From Amycolatopsis coloradensis (GTDB lineage: Bacteria > Actinomycetota > Actinomycetes > Mycobacteriales > Pseudonocardiaceae): a stretch of 64,000 nucleotides of DNA. Below are positions 24,340-32,549 of this stretch, piece by piece. Below the pieces are notes generated by a model. It ran no database searches. It was not told the origin of the DNA and saw only the letters and a program-made list of their open reading frames with translations. The translations under genes and the position numbers were made by a program. Every line of letters begins with the position of its first letter. Within the stretch, counting starts at the first letter, position 1. The stretch spans positions 62,001 through 126,000 of the forward strand of contig NZ_MQUQ01000017.1 of assembly GCF_001953865.1 (NCBI RefSeq), read 5' to 3'.

Positions 24340-25503
24340 TCAGGGGCGGGTGAGGGAGGCCGGGGTGAGGTCGGCGAGGGTGCGGTGACCGGACAGGCCC
24401 ATGGTCAGGTCGAGGTCGGCGAGCAGGCTCCGCAGCACATGCCGGACGCCTTCCTCCCCCGCGTGCGCCAGGCCGTACACCCACGGCCGCCCCACCAGCA
24501 CGGCCTTCGCCCCGAGCGCCAGCGCCTTGGCGATGTCGGCCCCGGTGCGGATCCCCGAGTCGAACAGCACCTCGATCCGGTCGCCGACCGCGGCCACGAC
24601 CTCCGGGAGCAGGTCGAGCGAGCCGGCGGCGCCGTCGACCTGGCGACCGCCGTGGTTGGACACCACGATCCCGTCCATCCCGGCCTCGACGGCGCGGCGC
24701 GCGTCGTCGGGGTGCTGGATGCCTTTGAGGACGATCGGCCCGTCCCAGTGCTCGCGCAGGAACGGCAGCCGGTCCCACGTGCTGTCGGTGCCGGTGATCA
24801 TCGAGATCCAGCGCAGGATCGCGGTGGGCGCGTCCTCTTCGGGCGTCTTCTCCAGCAGGCCGCGGAACACCGGGTCGCTCAGCGGGACCCCGAGTCCCTC
24901 GCCCTTGATGAACGGCAGATACGCGTGGTCGAGGTCGTTCGGGCGCCACGCGAGGGTCCAGGTGTCGAGCGTGACCACGAGTGTGGTGAAGCCCGCGGCC
25001 TTCGCCCGTGCCAGGATGCTCGCGCAGACATCGTTGTCGGTCGGCCAGTACAGCTGGAACCAGCGCGGCCCCTCACCACTGGCCCGCGCGACGTCCTCGA
25101 TGCTCGTCGAGGACGCCGTCGACATGATGTAGGGCAGGCCGACCGACGCCGCCGCGCGGGCGGCCGCCGGTTCCGCGCCCTCGTGCACGATCGACTGGAC
25201 GCCGACCGGCGCCAGCAGCACCGGCACCGGCACCGGCGTCCCCAGGACGGTCGTCGACAGGTCGCGTTCGGTGGAGCCGGTGAGCATGCGCGGCACCAGG
25301 CGCCAGCGGTCGAACGCCTCCCGGTTGGCGCGCGCGGTGGCGCCCGAACCGGCCGAGCCCGCGACGTACCAGAACGGGCCGGGCTCCAGGATCTCCTTCG
25401 CCGACTTCTCCAGCTTCGTGGCGTCGGTGGAGCACGGCGGGAAGGTCCCGCCGAGCCCCTGCAAGTAGATTTCGTTCTGGTAGCCGCCGAACCGTTCCGT
25501 CAC
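24340..25503 (-). CDS. Lactate 2-monooxygenase / FMN-dependent alpha-hydroxy acid oxidase
   Basis: A 387-aa FMN enzyme of the alpha-hydroxyacid oxidase family. The N-terminal GGYQNEIYLQGLGG and the long inserted loop are characteristic of lactate 2-monooxygenase, which converts L-lactate and O2 to acetate, CO2 and water. The catalytic His and Arg lie in VVSNHGGRQVDGAAG, and FMN binding is in FDSGIRTGADIAKALALGA. Start is GTG at 25503 preceded by GAGGAGG; the 13 bp to the antiporter stop suggest one transcript. No signal peptide: cytosolic. Confidence 0.88.
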   Translation of the reverse strand: MTERFGGYQNEIYLQGLGGTFPPCSTDATKLEKSAKEILEPGPFWYVAGSAGSGATARANREAFDRWRLVPRMLTGSTERDLSTTVLGTPVPVPVLLAPVGVQSIVHEGAEPAAARAAASVGLPYIMSTASSTSIEDVARASGEGPRWFQLYWPTDNDVCASILARAKAAGFTTLVVTLDTWTLAWRPNDLDHAYLPFIKGEGLGVPLSDPVFRGLLEKTPEEDAPTAILRWISMITGTDSTWDRLPFLREHWDGPIVLKGIQHPDDARRAVEAGMDGIVVSNHGGRQVDGAAGSLDLLPEVVAAVGDRIEVLFDSGIRTGADIAKALALGAKAVLVGRPWVYGLAHAGEEGVRHVLRSLLADLDLTMGLSGHRTLADLTPASLTRP

Positions 25504-25516
25504 CCAGGCCTCCTCG

Positions 25517-26734
25517 TCACGTCGCCCGTGCCACCTCATCGCGGCCTTCGCGGGTCGAAGTGCCCCGGACGATACCCGCCGGTAGCAACCAGGTGAGCTT
25601 CTCCGAACGGATGACCGCGACTGGACCGATCACGGCCAGCAGCAGGACGTAACCCGCGACGAACGGCGCGACCCTCGAATCCAGCCCGGCCGCGGTCGCC
25701 ATCGCGGCGAGCACCAGGGAGAACTCGCCGCGCGTGAGCACGGTCAGCCCGATGTTCACCCCGGCCTGCCGGTCGAACCCGTGCAGCCGCGCGGCCAACG
25801 CTCCCGCGCCGAGGTTCGCCACGATCGTCAGCGCCACCGCGATCAGCACCGGCACCACCACCGAACCGACCGCGTTCGGGTCGATGCTGAGGCCGAAGAT
25901 GAAGAAGAACAGGGCGCCGAACGCGTCCCGCAGCGGGAGGACCAGCTTGTGGATACGCGGCGCGACCTTCGAGCCGCCGAGCATCATGCCGACCATGAAC
26001 GCGCCGATGGCGTCGGACACCCCGACCTCTTCGGCGACGGCGGCACCCATCACGGCGACCCCGACGAAGCAGACGGTCAGCAGTTCGTCGTCGGCCGAGC
26101 TGAACAGTTTCGACACCACCCGGCCGCCCCAGCGGGCGAGCGCGGCCATCACGATCAGGAACGCGAAGGCCTTGCCGAAATCGGCCATGGCCGAGCCGAA
26201 ACTCCCGGCACCGGACAGCACCGGTTGCAGCAACGCCAGGTACAGCGCGAGGAACAGGTCCTCGATCACGATGATGCCCATGATCAGCCGGGATTCGGGG
26301 TTGTTCATCCGGCGGGCTTCGAGCAGGAGCTTGGTGACGATCGCCGACGACGAGATCCCGATGGCGCCGGCGATGACCAGCGCTTCCCTCGTCCCCCAGC
26401 CGAGCAGGAAGCCGAAGGCGAGCCCGCCGCCGATGTTGAGGACCAGGTAGATCAGCCCGGACCAGACGAGTTTGCGCCCGCCCTTGGCGAGGTCGTCGAG
26501 GGAGAATTCGAGGCCGAGGTAGAACAGGAGGAAGACGAGACCGAGACCGGCGAGCACCCCGAGCTCGCTCGGGTCGTCCACAAGGGACAATCCGGGGGTG
26601 TTGGGGCCGAAGACGAAACCGGCCAGCATGAACAGGGGAATGGTGGGCAGCCCGATGCGGGCGCCTGCTCTAGCGATGACACCGGCGGCGAGGAACGCCC
26701 CGCCGACGGCCAGCAGGGCATGACCGGAACTCAT
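25517..26734 (-). CDS. CPA2-family cation:proton antiporter
   Basis: A 405-aa inner-membrane Na+/H+ or K+/H+ exchanger with about 12 hydrophobic segments from the very N-terminus. The conserved core includes PLFMLAGFVFGP, FYLGLEFSLDDL, the crossover segment AGAIGISSSAIVTKLL and AFMVGMMLGGSKVAPRI. It has no C-terminal TrkA domain, so regulation would need a separate partner, which is not adjacent. It starts with ATG at 26734 and precedes the lactate monooxygenase gene by 13 bp. A link to acid or pH stress is possible but not shown. Confidence 0.9.
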   Translation of the reverse strand: MSSGHALLAVGGAFLAAGVIARAGARIGLPTIPLFMLAGFVFGPNTPGLSLVDDPSELGVLAGLGLVFLLFYLGLEFSLDDLAKGGRKLVWSGLIYLVLNIGGGLAFGFLLGWGTREALVIAGAIGISSSAIVTKLLLEARRMNNPESRLIMGIIVIEDLFLALYLALLQPVLSGAGSFGSAMADFGKAFAFLIVMAALARWGGRVVSKLFSSADDELLTVCFVGVAVMGAAVAEEVGVSDAIGAFMVGMMLGGSKVAPRIHKLVLPLRDAFGALFFFIFGLSIDPNAVGSVVVPVLIAVALTIVANLGAGALAARLHGFDRQAGVNIGLTVLTRGEFSLVLAAMATAAGLDSRVAPFVAGYVLLLAVIGPVAVIRSEKLTWLLPAGIVRGTSTREGRDEVARAT

Positions 26735-26773
26735 GAGACCTCCGATGGTGGCTGATGCGGAATGGGGACCGGA

Positions 26774-27085
26774 TCAGCGCGGAGGCGCCCGTGCGGCCGC
26801 CTGCGGCACCGCACGGTTGACGACGACGGGCTCACCCTGTTCGGGGGCGAGACCGGCGTCGGGGAGGTCGACGGTCGCCGTTTCGGCGGGCACGTCGGCG
26901 AAGGGAACGGCTTGGCCGCCATGGAAGGCGGGCAGCGGATGGGTCGCGAAGACGGCGACGGGGTCTTCCTTCGCGACGCCGCCATGACCGTGGGGGACGG
27001 TCGGCGTGACGAAGGCGAAGACGAGCAAGATCAGCAGAAAGAAGACGGAACGGTGCCGTGAGGCGGGGGCACGGTTCGTCGTCAT
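26774..27085 (-). CDS. Small secreted or membrane-anchored protein of unknown function
   Basis: A 103-aa reading frame with a basic start, one strongly hydrophobic segment (HRSVFFLLILLVFAFVTP, about residues 11-28) and then a Pro/Ala/Val-rich, low-complexity tail. The layout fits a signal anchor or exported protein. It lies 39 bp upstream of the antiporter gene on the same strand. No family is recognised and the ribosome site is weak, so the gene call is moderate. Confidence 0.5.
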   Translation of the reverse strand: MTTNRAPASRHRSVFFLLILLVFAFVTPTVPHGHGGVAKEDPVAVFATHPLPAFHGGQAVPFADVPAETATVDLPDAGLAPEQGEPVVVNRAVPQAAARAPPR

Positions 27086-27134
27086 CTGCCCGCCACTTTA
27101 CCAGTCCTTTATAGACAAATCGACGAGAGATCTG

Positions 27135-27695
27135 TCACTGGTCACGCCACATCGGCCACATCGGCGGCCCGCCCTCGGCCGCGAAAGCCGGGCCGTGATC
27201 ACGGAAACCCAAGCGCCGGTACAGTTTCCCACTCTCCGGGCTACTGGCCTCCAGGTACGCGGGCACGATGCCGTTGCGGTCGAGCCCGTGCCGCAGCAGC
27301 CTCGCGCCGATCCCCTGCCGCTGCGCGCTCCCGCGAACGCCGATGAACCGCGCGTGGTGATACTCGCCGCCCGGGGCGTGCTTCGTCATCAACTCGGACA
27401 ACGCGGCGAGCCTGCCCAGTTCTTCCCCGGTGAGCCCGGAGAACGCGGCGCCGTCCACGTCCTCCCCGCCGCCGGGCGTCCAGAGGACGGCGGCGGACAG
27501 GTCGCCGGTGACGTCGACGTGGCCGCCCGCGGCCAGCGTCTCGCGCAGGAACGCGCGATGGAAGATCGGCAGTGCCACCGCGCGGCGTTCGTCGCCGGGA
27601 AAGACCCACACACTGACCGGGTCGTCGCGGAAGGCCTCGGACAGCACGTCGACCACCGTGTCCATTTCGGACGGTGCGGCGGCGCGCACGATCAT
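27135..27695 (-). CDS. GNAT family N-acetyltransferase
   Basis: A 186-aa acetyl-CoA-dependent transferase. FIGVRGSAQRQGIGARLLRHGL is the acetyl-CoA-binding P-loop (R/Q-x-x-G-x-G/A) and YLEASSPESGKLYRRLGFRD the C-terminal hallmark. It resembles the group of GNATs with an N-terminal DDPVSVWVFPD motif. ATG at 27695 overlaps the permease stop (ATGA), so it is the second gene of a permease-GNAT pair. Substrate unknown. Confidence 0.87.
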   Translation of the reverse strand: MIVRAAAPSEMDTVVDVLSEAFRDDPVSVWVFPGDERRAVALPIFHRAFLRETLAAGGHVDVTGDLSAAVLWTPGGGEDVDGAAFSGLTGEELGRLAALSELMTKHAPGGEYHHARFIGVRGSAQRQGIGARLLRHGLDRNGIVPAYLEASSPESGKLYRRLGFRDHGPAFAAEGGPPMWPMWRDQ

Positions 27696-29173
27696 CGTCC
27701 CGACCTCAGCGGTGCGGGTTCGCGTTCGTCTCCCTCGTCTTCGAGCGGGCCGCCGATCGCGGCGTACGTCTCGGGATCCCGGGTCCGCAGCACCTCCGCG
27801 CGCAGGAAACCCGCCAGTGCCGCGACGACGATCAGGCCGGGCAAGCCCCAGCGCAACAGGAAGCTCCCGGCCGGGCCGAGCAGCAGGTCGAAGTTGAGCA
27901 GGATCAGCGCGAGGACGGCCGACAACGCGAGGATCGCCAGTCCCGGCGCGATCCAGCGGCGCCAAGCGTTTTCGGCGTGGCGTCGCCATTTGAAAAAGCC
28001 GATCACCGAAAGTGAGACGGCGATCATGATCACCACGACACCGGTCGACGCCGTCGCGCCGAGCCAGACGAACAGTTCGGTGACCGGGTCGCGGCCCGCG
28101 ATCGCGAACGCGGCCACCACGACCAGTGCGAGCGCGGTCTGCGTGAGTGAACCGCCCACCGGTGCCCCGGTGCGTTTGCTGGTCTTGGCCAGCGAGCGCG
28201 GCAGCAGGCCTTCCCGGCCCAGGGCGAAGAAATATCGCGCGACGGCGTTGTGGAAGCTCAGCAGCGCCGCGCACTGACCGGTCACGAAGAGCGTGTAGGC
28301 GATGTCGGAGAACGTGCCGCCGAGATGCTGGCCCGCCAGGGTGAACAACAGATCGGGCCCCTGTGCGGCCGCGGTGGTCACGATGACGTCGGGTCCGGTC
28401 CCCACGGCCAGCGCGAGCGACGAGACGACGTAGAGCACCGCCGTGAGACCGATCGCCGCGAACGTCGCCCTGCCGACCGTGCGGCTCGGTTCGCGGGTCT
28501 CCTCGCCATAGGTCGCCGCGCCCTCGAAGCCGATGAACGCGGCGGCGGAGAACGCGAACACCGCGCCGACGCCGGTGGTGAACAGGCTCGACGGTTCCAG
28601 CGGCACGAAGGAAACGCTGCCGCCGGCGGGATTCGCGAACAACGCGATGTCGACGATCGCGACGACGGCGACTTCGAGGCACAGCGCCACCCCGAGCACC
28701 TTGGCGTTGAGATCGACCCGGAGGATGCCGAGCGTGCCGACGATCAGCGCCATCACCAGCGCGCACAGCCACCACGGCGGCGGGGACCCGGTGAGCGTGC
28801 CGAGCCAGGTCGACACCGACCAGCCGAACAGGCCGTAGATGCTGATCTGGATGGCGTTGTAGGAGATCAACGTGACGAACGCGATCCCGGCGCCGGTGGA
28901 TTTGCCGACACCGTTGGCGACATAGGGATAGAAGGCGCCCGCGTTGGTGATGTAGCGGCTCATCGCCGCGTACCCGACCGCGAACAGCCCCAGTATCGGG
29001 GCGAGCAGGAGGAACGACAGCGGCACACCGACGCTTCCGGTGACCGCGTAGTTCGTCGGGACCCCGCCCGCGATGGCGAACAGCGGACCCGCCGCGGCGA
29101 CGACGAAGAACACGATCTGGGCGGCACCGAGCCGCCGGTGGCCGAGGACGCGCCTCGGCCTGTGCGTACCCAT
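27692..29173 (-). CDS. APC-family amino acid permease
   Basis: A 493-aa amino acid/polyamine/organocation transporter with about 12 membrane segments. The N-terminal AAGPLFAIAGGVPTNYAVTG, FIGFEGAATYGEE in the middle and FFALGREGLLPRSLAKT are typical. The ATG at 29173 is preceded by a GGGGGGACGGG ribosome site; a longer start at 29269 would add a charged, unrelated leader. It is the first gene of a pair with the GNAT. It probably imports an amino acid, the identity of which is not evident. Confidence 0.9.
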   Translation of the reverse strand: MGTHRPRRVLGHRRLGAAQIVFFVVAAAGPLFAIAGGVPTNYAVTGSVGVPLSFLLLAPILGLFAVGYAAMSRYITNAGAFYPYVANGVGKSTGAGIAFVTLISYNAIQISIYGLFGWSVSTWLGTLTGSPPPWWLCALVMALIVGTLGILRVDLNAKVLGVALCLEVAVVAIVDIALFANPAGGSVSFVPLEPSSLFTTGVGAVFAFSAAAFIGFEGAATYGEETREPSRTVGRATFAAIGLTAVLYVVSSLALAVGTGPDVIVTTAAAQGPDLLFTLAGQHLGGTFSDIAYTLFVTGQCAALLSFHNAVARYFFALGREGLLPRSLAKTSKRTGAPVGGSLTQTALALVVVAAFAIAGRDPVTELFVWLGATASTGVVVIMIAVSLSVIGFFKWRRHAENAWRRWIAPGLAILALSAVLALILLNFDLLLGPAGSFLLRWGLPGLIVVAALAGFLRAEVLRTRDPETYAAIGGPLEDEGDEREPAPLRSGR

Positions 29174-29378
29174 TGACCCGTCCCCCCGGACGTCGAATGG
29201 CGGTGAACACGGTCGGTTCGTGCTCTTGATCTTGATCTTGAGAGGCCATCCCACCTTAGGGCCGGACAAGGCGGCGAGATACGTCCGTTCAGGCTAAAAA
29301 CGGACCTCGGGTCGCAGTGGTCCGCCGCCTACCGCTACTTTGGCCGTCCCGCACCACAACGCCGGAGGGCGTGCATTC

Positions 29379-30020
29379 ATGCGTCGGCTGACCTTGGTCG
29401 ATTCCCTGTTCTTCCTCGCCCACGACGAGTTCACCGGAAAACCCGCGCTGCGCCGCACGGGGCTCGGCATCGGAATGGCCGGCTCCGCGCTCTGCGATCT
29501 CCTCCTCGCCGAGCGGATCACCGTGGAACGCAAGCGAATCCGGCCGCTGTCGCGGCGTGGCCTCGCCCATCCCGCGCTGGATCGGGTGTTCTCGGAAATC
29601 CTCGGCGAAGGCAAGCGGCACACCGTCCGGGAATGGGTCGATCATCTTCGTCACGATCTCGGGGAAACAGTCGCCGACAATCTGCTGACCGCGGGAGTGA
29701 TCAACCGTGAGACCGACCGGGGGCTCGTCCGGAAGAATCACCGGTACCCACCGCGCGATCTGCTGATGTCGACCGCCGCGCGCAGCAAGGCGCGGGCCGC
29801 CGTACTCGGCACCGAACGGCCGGATCCGCATTCGGTCTGCCTGGCCCTGCTGGCCTGGACCATCGGCCTCGACGATCTCTGCGAACCGGAACTCGACCGC
29901 GCCGGGCTGCGGGCGTGGGCCGGGGCCACCCACCGCGAACTGCCGAAGGCACTGGCCGAGCTGATCACGGGAGTGGACGCGGTGGGCGCCGCCGTGGTCT
30001 ACACCGGTGACCGCCGCTGA
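29379..30020 (+). CDS. GPP34 (Golgi phosphoprotein 3-like) family protein
   Basis: A 213-aa GPP34 protein: the start RRLTLVDSLFFLAHDEFTGKP and ALCDLLLAERITVERKRI are the family marks. Eukaryotic GOLPH3 binds phosphatidylinositol-4-phosphate and links Golgi membranes to actin. The actinobacterial versions are common but poorly known, perhaps peripheral membrane proteins. ATG at 29379 follows GGAGGG. It is followed by a repeat-rich gap. Confidence 0.85.
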   Translation: MRRLTLVDSLFFLAHDEFTGKPALRRTGLGIGMAGSALCDLLLAERITVERKRIRPLSRRGLAHPALDRVFSEILGEGKRHTVREWVDHLRHDLGETVADNLLTAGVINRETDRGLVRKNHRYPPRDLLMSTAARSKARAAVLGTERPDPHSVCLALLAWTIGLDDLCEPELDRAGLRAWAGATHRELPKALAELITGVDAVGAAVVYTGDRR

Positions 30021-30191
30021 CCGCGGCACTTGGCGACTCTGGCCCAGGACAGCGTCCCGCACCGGCTTTCGGCGGGCTTTCGCAGCATGACGTGCGGGGA
30101 AACTGTCCACAATGGACCCGCCCGTCCCGTTCCCGGGAGGCCGACACTGCCCGACTTACGACGCGACTCACCTCACGCGAGATCGCCGCCC

Positions 30192-30327
30192 AAGCACGCA
30201 TGATCGCCGTCCGAGCACGCATGATCGCCCCTGCGGCACCGCCTCGGCTGCCACGCGGTGACGCAAAAGCCGCAAGTAGAGGACTGGTTGCGGTGGTTCG
30301 CCCTCGAACTACCGCAAGTAGAGGACT
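30192..30327. repeat. Repeat cluster in a 305-bp gene-free gap
   Basis: The gap at 30021-30325 has no convincing gene. It holds two copies of GAGCACGCATGATCGCC-like sequence (30192-30228; relatives of the ATCACGCGTG family). It also holds two direct copies of CCGCAAGTAGAGGACT (30270-30285, 30312-30327) bracketing a TTGCGGTGGTTCG / CGAACTACCGCAA hairpin. The last copy overlaps the stop triplet of the PHP gene and may act as its terminator. Confidence 0.65.
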
Positions 30328-31333
30328 AATCGCGGTCCCGGCCGGAGGCCAGCAGGTCGTCGGCGGTGCGGGTGTTGATCACCCGGTCCGGCTCGATCCC
30401 CAGTTCGGTGGCCCGCGCGCAACCGTAGACCAGCCAGTCCAGCTGACCCGGCGCGTGCGCGTCGCTGTCGATCGCGAAGTCGCAGCCCAGGTCCACAGCC
30501 AGGTTCAGCAGCCGCGTCGGCGGGTCCCGGCGTTCGGGGCGCGAGTTGATCTCGACGGCCACCCCGTTGTCCCGGCAGGCGGTGAACACCGCCTCGGCGT
30601 CGAATTCCGACTCCGGCCGCTTCCCGCGCGCCCCCATCACCAGCCGCCCGGTGCAGTGCCCCAGCACCCGGACCCGGGGATGTCGCACGGCCGCGAGCAT
30701 CCGCGGCGTCATCTCCTTCGCGGGCATCCGCAGTTTCGAATGCACGCTCGCGACGACGAAGTCCAGCTGCTCCAGCAGGTCCTCCTCTTGGTCGAGGGTG
30801 CCGTCGAGGTGGATGTCGACCTCGATGCCGTGCAGGATCCGGAACGGCGCCATCGTCTCGTTCAGTTCCGCGACGACGTCCATCTGCCGCCGCAGCCGTT
30901 CGGGCGAAAGGCCGTTGGCGACGGTCAGCCGGGGCGAATGGTCGGTCAGGACCATCCATTCGTGGCCCAGCGCGCGGGCGGCCTCGGCCATCTCTTCGAT
31001 CGGGCTCCCGCCGTCGGACCAGTCCGAATGAGTGTGGCAGTCGCCCCGCAACGCCGCCCGCATCGGGCCACCGTCGGGCAGTTTCGGCTCGCCGATCTTC
31101 TCGAAGTACGCGGGACGGCGCCCGGCGAGGACGTCTTCGACGACGGCCGCGGTCGCCTTGCCGATATTCGGCAACGCGGTCAGCGTGCCCGCCTCGGCGC
31201 GTTTGCGCAGTTCGTCCGGCTTGACCTTGGCGATCACCGAAGCCGCCTGCCGGAAAGCCCGCACCCGGTAGGTCGGCTCGCCCGCGCGCTCCAGCCGGAA
31301 CGCGATCTCCCTCAACGCCTGCGCCGGTTCCAT
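30326..31333 (-). CDS. PHP-domain metal phosphoesterase with helix-hairpin-helix N-terminus
   Basis: A 335-aa protein corresponding to the DNA-binding HhH start and the C-terminal PHP domain of bacterial PolX, without the central polymerase domain. N-terminus: FRLERAGEPTYRVRAFRQAA and TLTALPNIGKATA (HhH). PHP metal ligands: GDCHTHSDWSDGG, LTDHSP, HGIEVDI, ASVHSKL, LGHCTG and DSDAHAP. A DNA 3'-end processing or phosphoesterase role fits; the histidinol phosphatase family is the other option. Located 18 bp upstream of the metallophosphoesterase region, which precedes it on the same strand. Confidence 0.85.
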   Translation of the reverse strand: MEPAQALREIAFRLERAGEPTYRVRAFRQAASVIAKVKPDELRKRAEAGTLTALPNIGKATAAVVEDVLAGRRPAYFEKIGEPKLPDGGPMRAALRGDCHTHSDWSDGGSPIEEMAEAARALGHEWMVLTDHSPRLTVANGLSPERLRRQMDVVAELNETMAPFRILHGIEVDIHLDGTLDQEEDLLEQLDFVVASVHSKLRMPAKEMTPRMLAAVRHPRVRVLGHCTGRLVMGARGKRPESEFDAEAVFTACRDNGVAVEINSRPERRDPPTRLLNLAVDLGCDFAIDSDAHAPGQLDWLVYGCARATELGIEPDRVINTRTADDLLASGRDRD

Positions 31334-31351
31334 GGCTACCTGTCTACCCCG

Positions 31352-31855
31352 TCAGCGGCGTAAGGGCAGCTCGTGCAGAGCGACATCGCGCAACTCGCCG
31401 TCGCGGATCTCGGCGGTCTGGTACGTGCAGAACGGCTGCCGCCGCCGATCGGTCGGCGAGCCCGGGTTCAGCAGCCGTAGCCCCTTCGGCGTGACCGTGT
31501 CCCACGGGATGTGACTGTGCCCGAAGACGAGGACGTCGGCGTCCGGGAAGAGATCGTCACAGCGGCGCTCGCGTCCTTGTTTGCCGCCGGTTTCGTGAAC
31601 GACCGCGAGCCGGACGCCGTCGAGGTCGGCCCGCGCGACCTCGGGGAGCCTCGCCCGCAGACCCGCGCCGTCGTTGTTGCCGTAGACCCCGATGAGCCGC
31701 TTGCTCCGGGCCTCGAGTTCGTCCAGCAGGGCGACGTCGACCCAGTCACCGGCGTGGACGACGACGTCCGCCGCCTCGACCTCACGCCAGACCTGGTCCG
31801 GCAGCGCCCTGGCACGCAGCGGCAGATGTGTGTCGGCGACAAGCAGCAGGCGCAT
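31352..31855 (-). CDS. Metallophosphoesterase (YfcE/MJ0936-like)
   Basis: A 167-aa calcineurin-like phosphoesterase. Metal ligands are visible in order: LLLVADTH, VVHAGDWVD, GNND, VVHE and VFGHSHIPW. The small size fits YfcE-type phosphodiesterases. Its ATG overlaps the GntR stop (TGATG), so it is coupled to it. The PHP gene follows 18 bp downstream. Natural substrate unknown. Confidence 0.88.
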   Translation of the reverse strand: MRLLLVADTHLPLRARALPDQVWREVEAADVVVHAGDWVDVALLDELEARSKRLIGVYGNNDGAGLRARLPEVARADLDGVRLAVVHETGGKQGRERRCDDLFPDADVLVFGHSHIPWDTVTPKGLRLLNPGSPTDRRRQPFCTYQTAEIRDGELRDVALHELPLRR

Positions 31856-32514
31856 CACTCGGCTCCGATCGCCCCGAGGACCCGGTCCAGGAAGTCCCCG
31901 ATATGCGCTCGCAGCAGCCCGGCGGCGCCGTCCGCGTCGCCCTTCTTGGCCATCGCCAGCACCGCCTTGTGCTCGTTCCATTCCTTGCGCCAGCTGGGAT
32001 TCGCCTCCCAGCCGACCACGCTGATCAGCGCGGCGCGGTCCTTGAGGTCGTCCAGCATCGAGACCATCAGCGGGTTGCCGCAGCCGCGGTAGAGCGCGCG
32101 GTGGAACCGGCGGTTGAGCAGGCTGAGCGCGGCCTGGTCCTTGTCCGAGATCGCCGCCGACGCCTCCTTCAGCGCCTTGGCGGCGTCTTCGATCAGGTCC
32201 GGTGAGCGGCGTTCCACCGACCGGCGCACGGCTTCGGGCTCCAGCACCATACAGACGTCATAGACCGACTTCGCCAGCTCCGCGTCCACCACACACACCG
32301 ACGCGCCCTTGTACGGACTGAAGGTCACGAGCCCCGAGTTCGACAGCACCTTCAGCGCCTCGCGGACCGGCGTCTTCGACACCCCGAGCCGGGCCGCGAG
32401 TTCGGCCTCGACCAACGCCTGACCGGGTTTCAGCTCGCGGGTGAGGATGCCGCGGCGGATCTCGTCGAGCACCACTTCGGTGCGCGAAACGGGCAGGGTG
32501 AAGGTCGATGCCAT
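31855..32514 (-). CDS. GntR/FCD family transcriptional regulator
   Basis: A 219-aa regulator: winged helix (about residues 12-78, VSRTEVVLDEIRRGIL, LAARLGVSKTPVREALKVLS) and an all-helical FCD ligand-binding domain. FCD regulators usually answer to organic or sugar acids and sit next to the genes they control. Here the divergent neighbour is a decayed IlvD/Edd dehydratase, so the regulator may have lost its main target. A TCATATATGA palindrome lies 8-17 bp upstream of its start. Confidence 0.9.
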   Translation of the reverse strand: MASTFTLPVSRTEVVLDEIRRGILTRELKPGQALVEAELAARLGVSKTPVREALKVLSNSGLVTFSPYKGASVCVVDAELAKSVYDVCMVLEPEAVRRSVERRSPDLIEDAAKALKEASAAISDKDQAALSLLNRRFHRALYRGCGNPLMVSMLDDLKDRAALISVVGWEANPSWRKEWNEHKAVLAMAKKGDADGAAGLLRAHIGDFLDRVLGAIGAE

Positions 32515-32521
32515 CGGACAA

Positions 32522-32531
32522 TCATATATGA
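32522..32531. promoter_or_regulatory. Palindrome TCATATATGA, probable GntR site
   Basis: A perfect 10-bp AT-rich palindrome in GC-rich DNA between the GntR start (32514) and the divergent dehydratase relic (32550). Two ATGCCAT copies flank it. Its size, position and symmetry fit an FCD-type operator, but this is inferred. Confidence 0.45.
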
Positions 32532-32549
32532 GATGCCATACTCGTGGTC

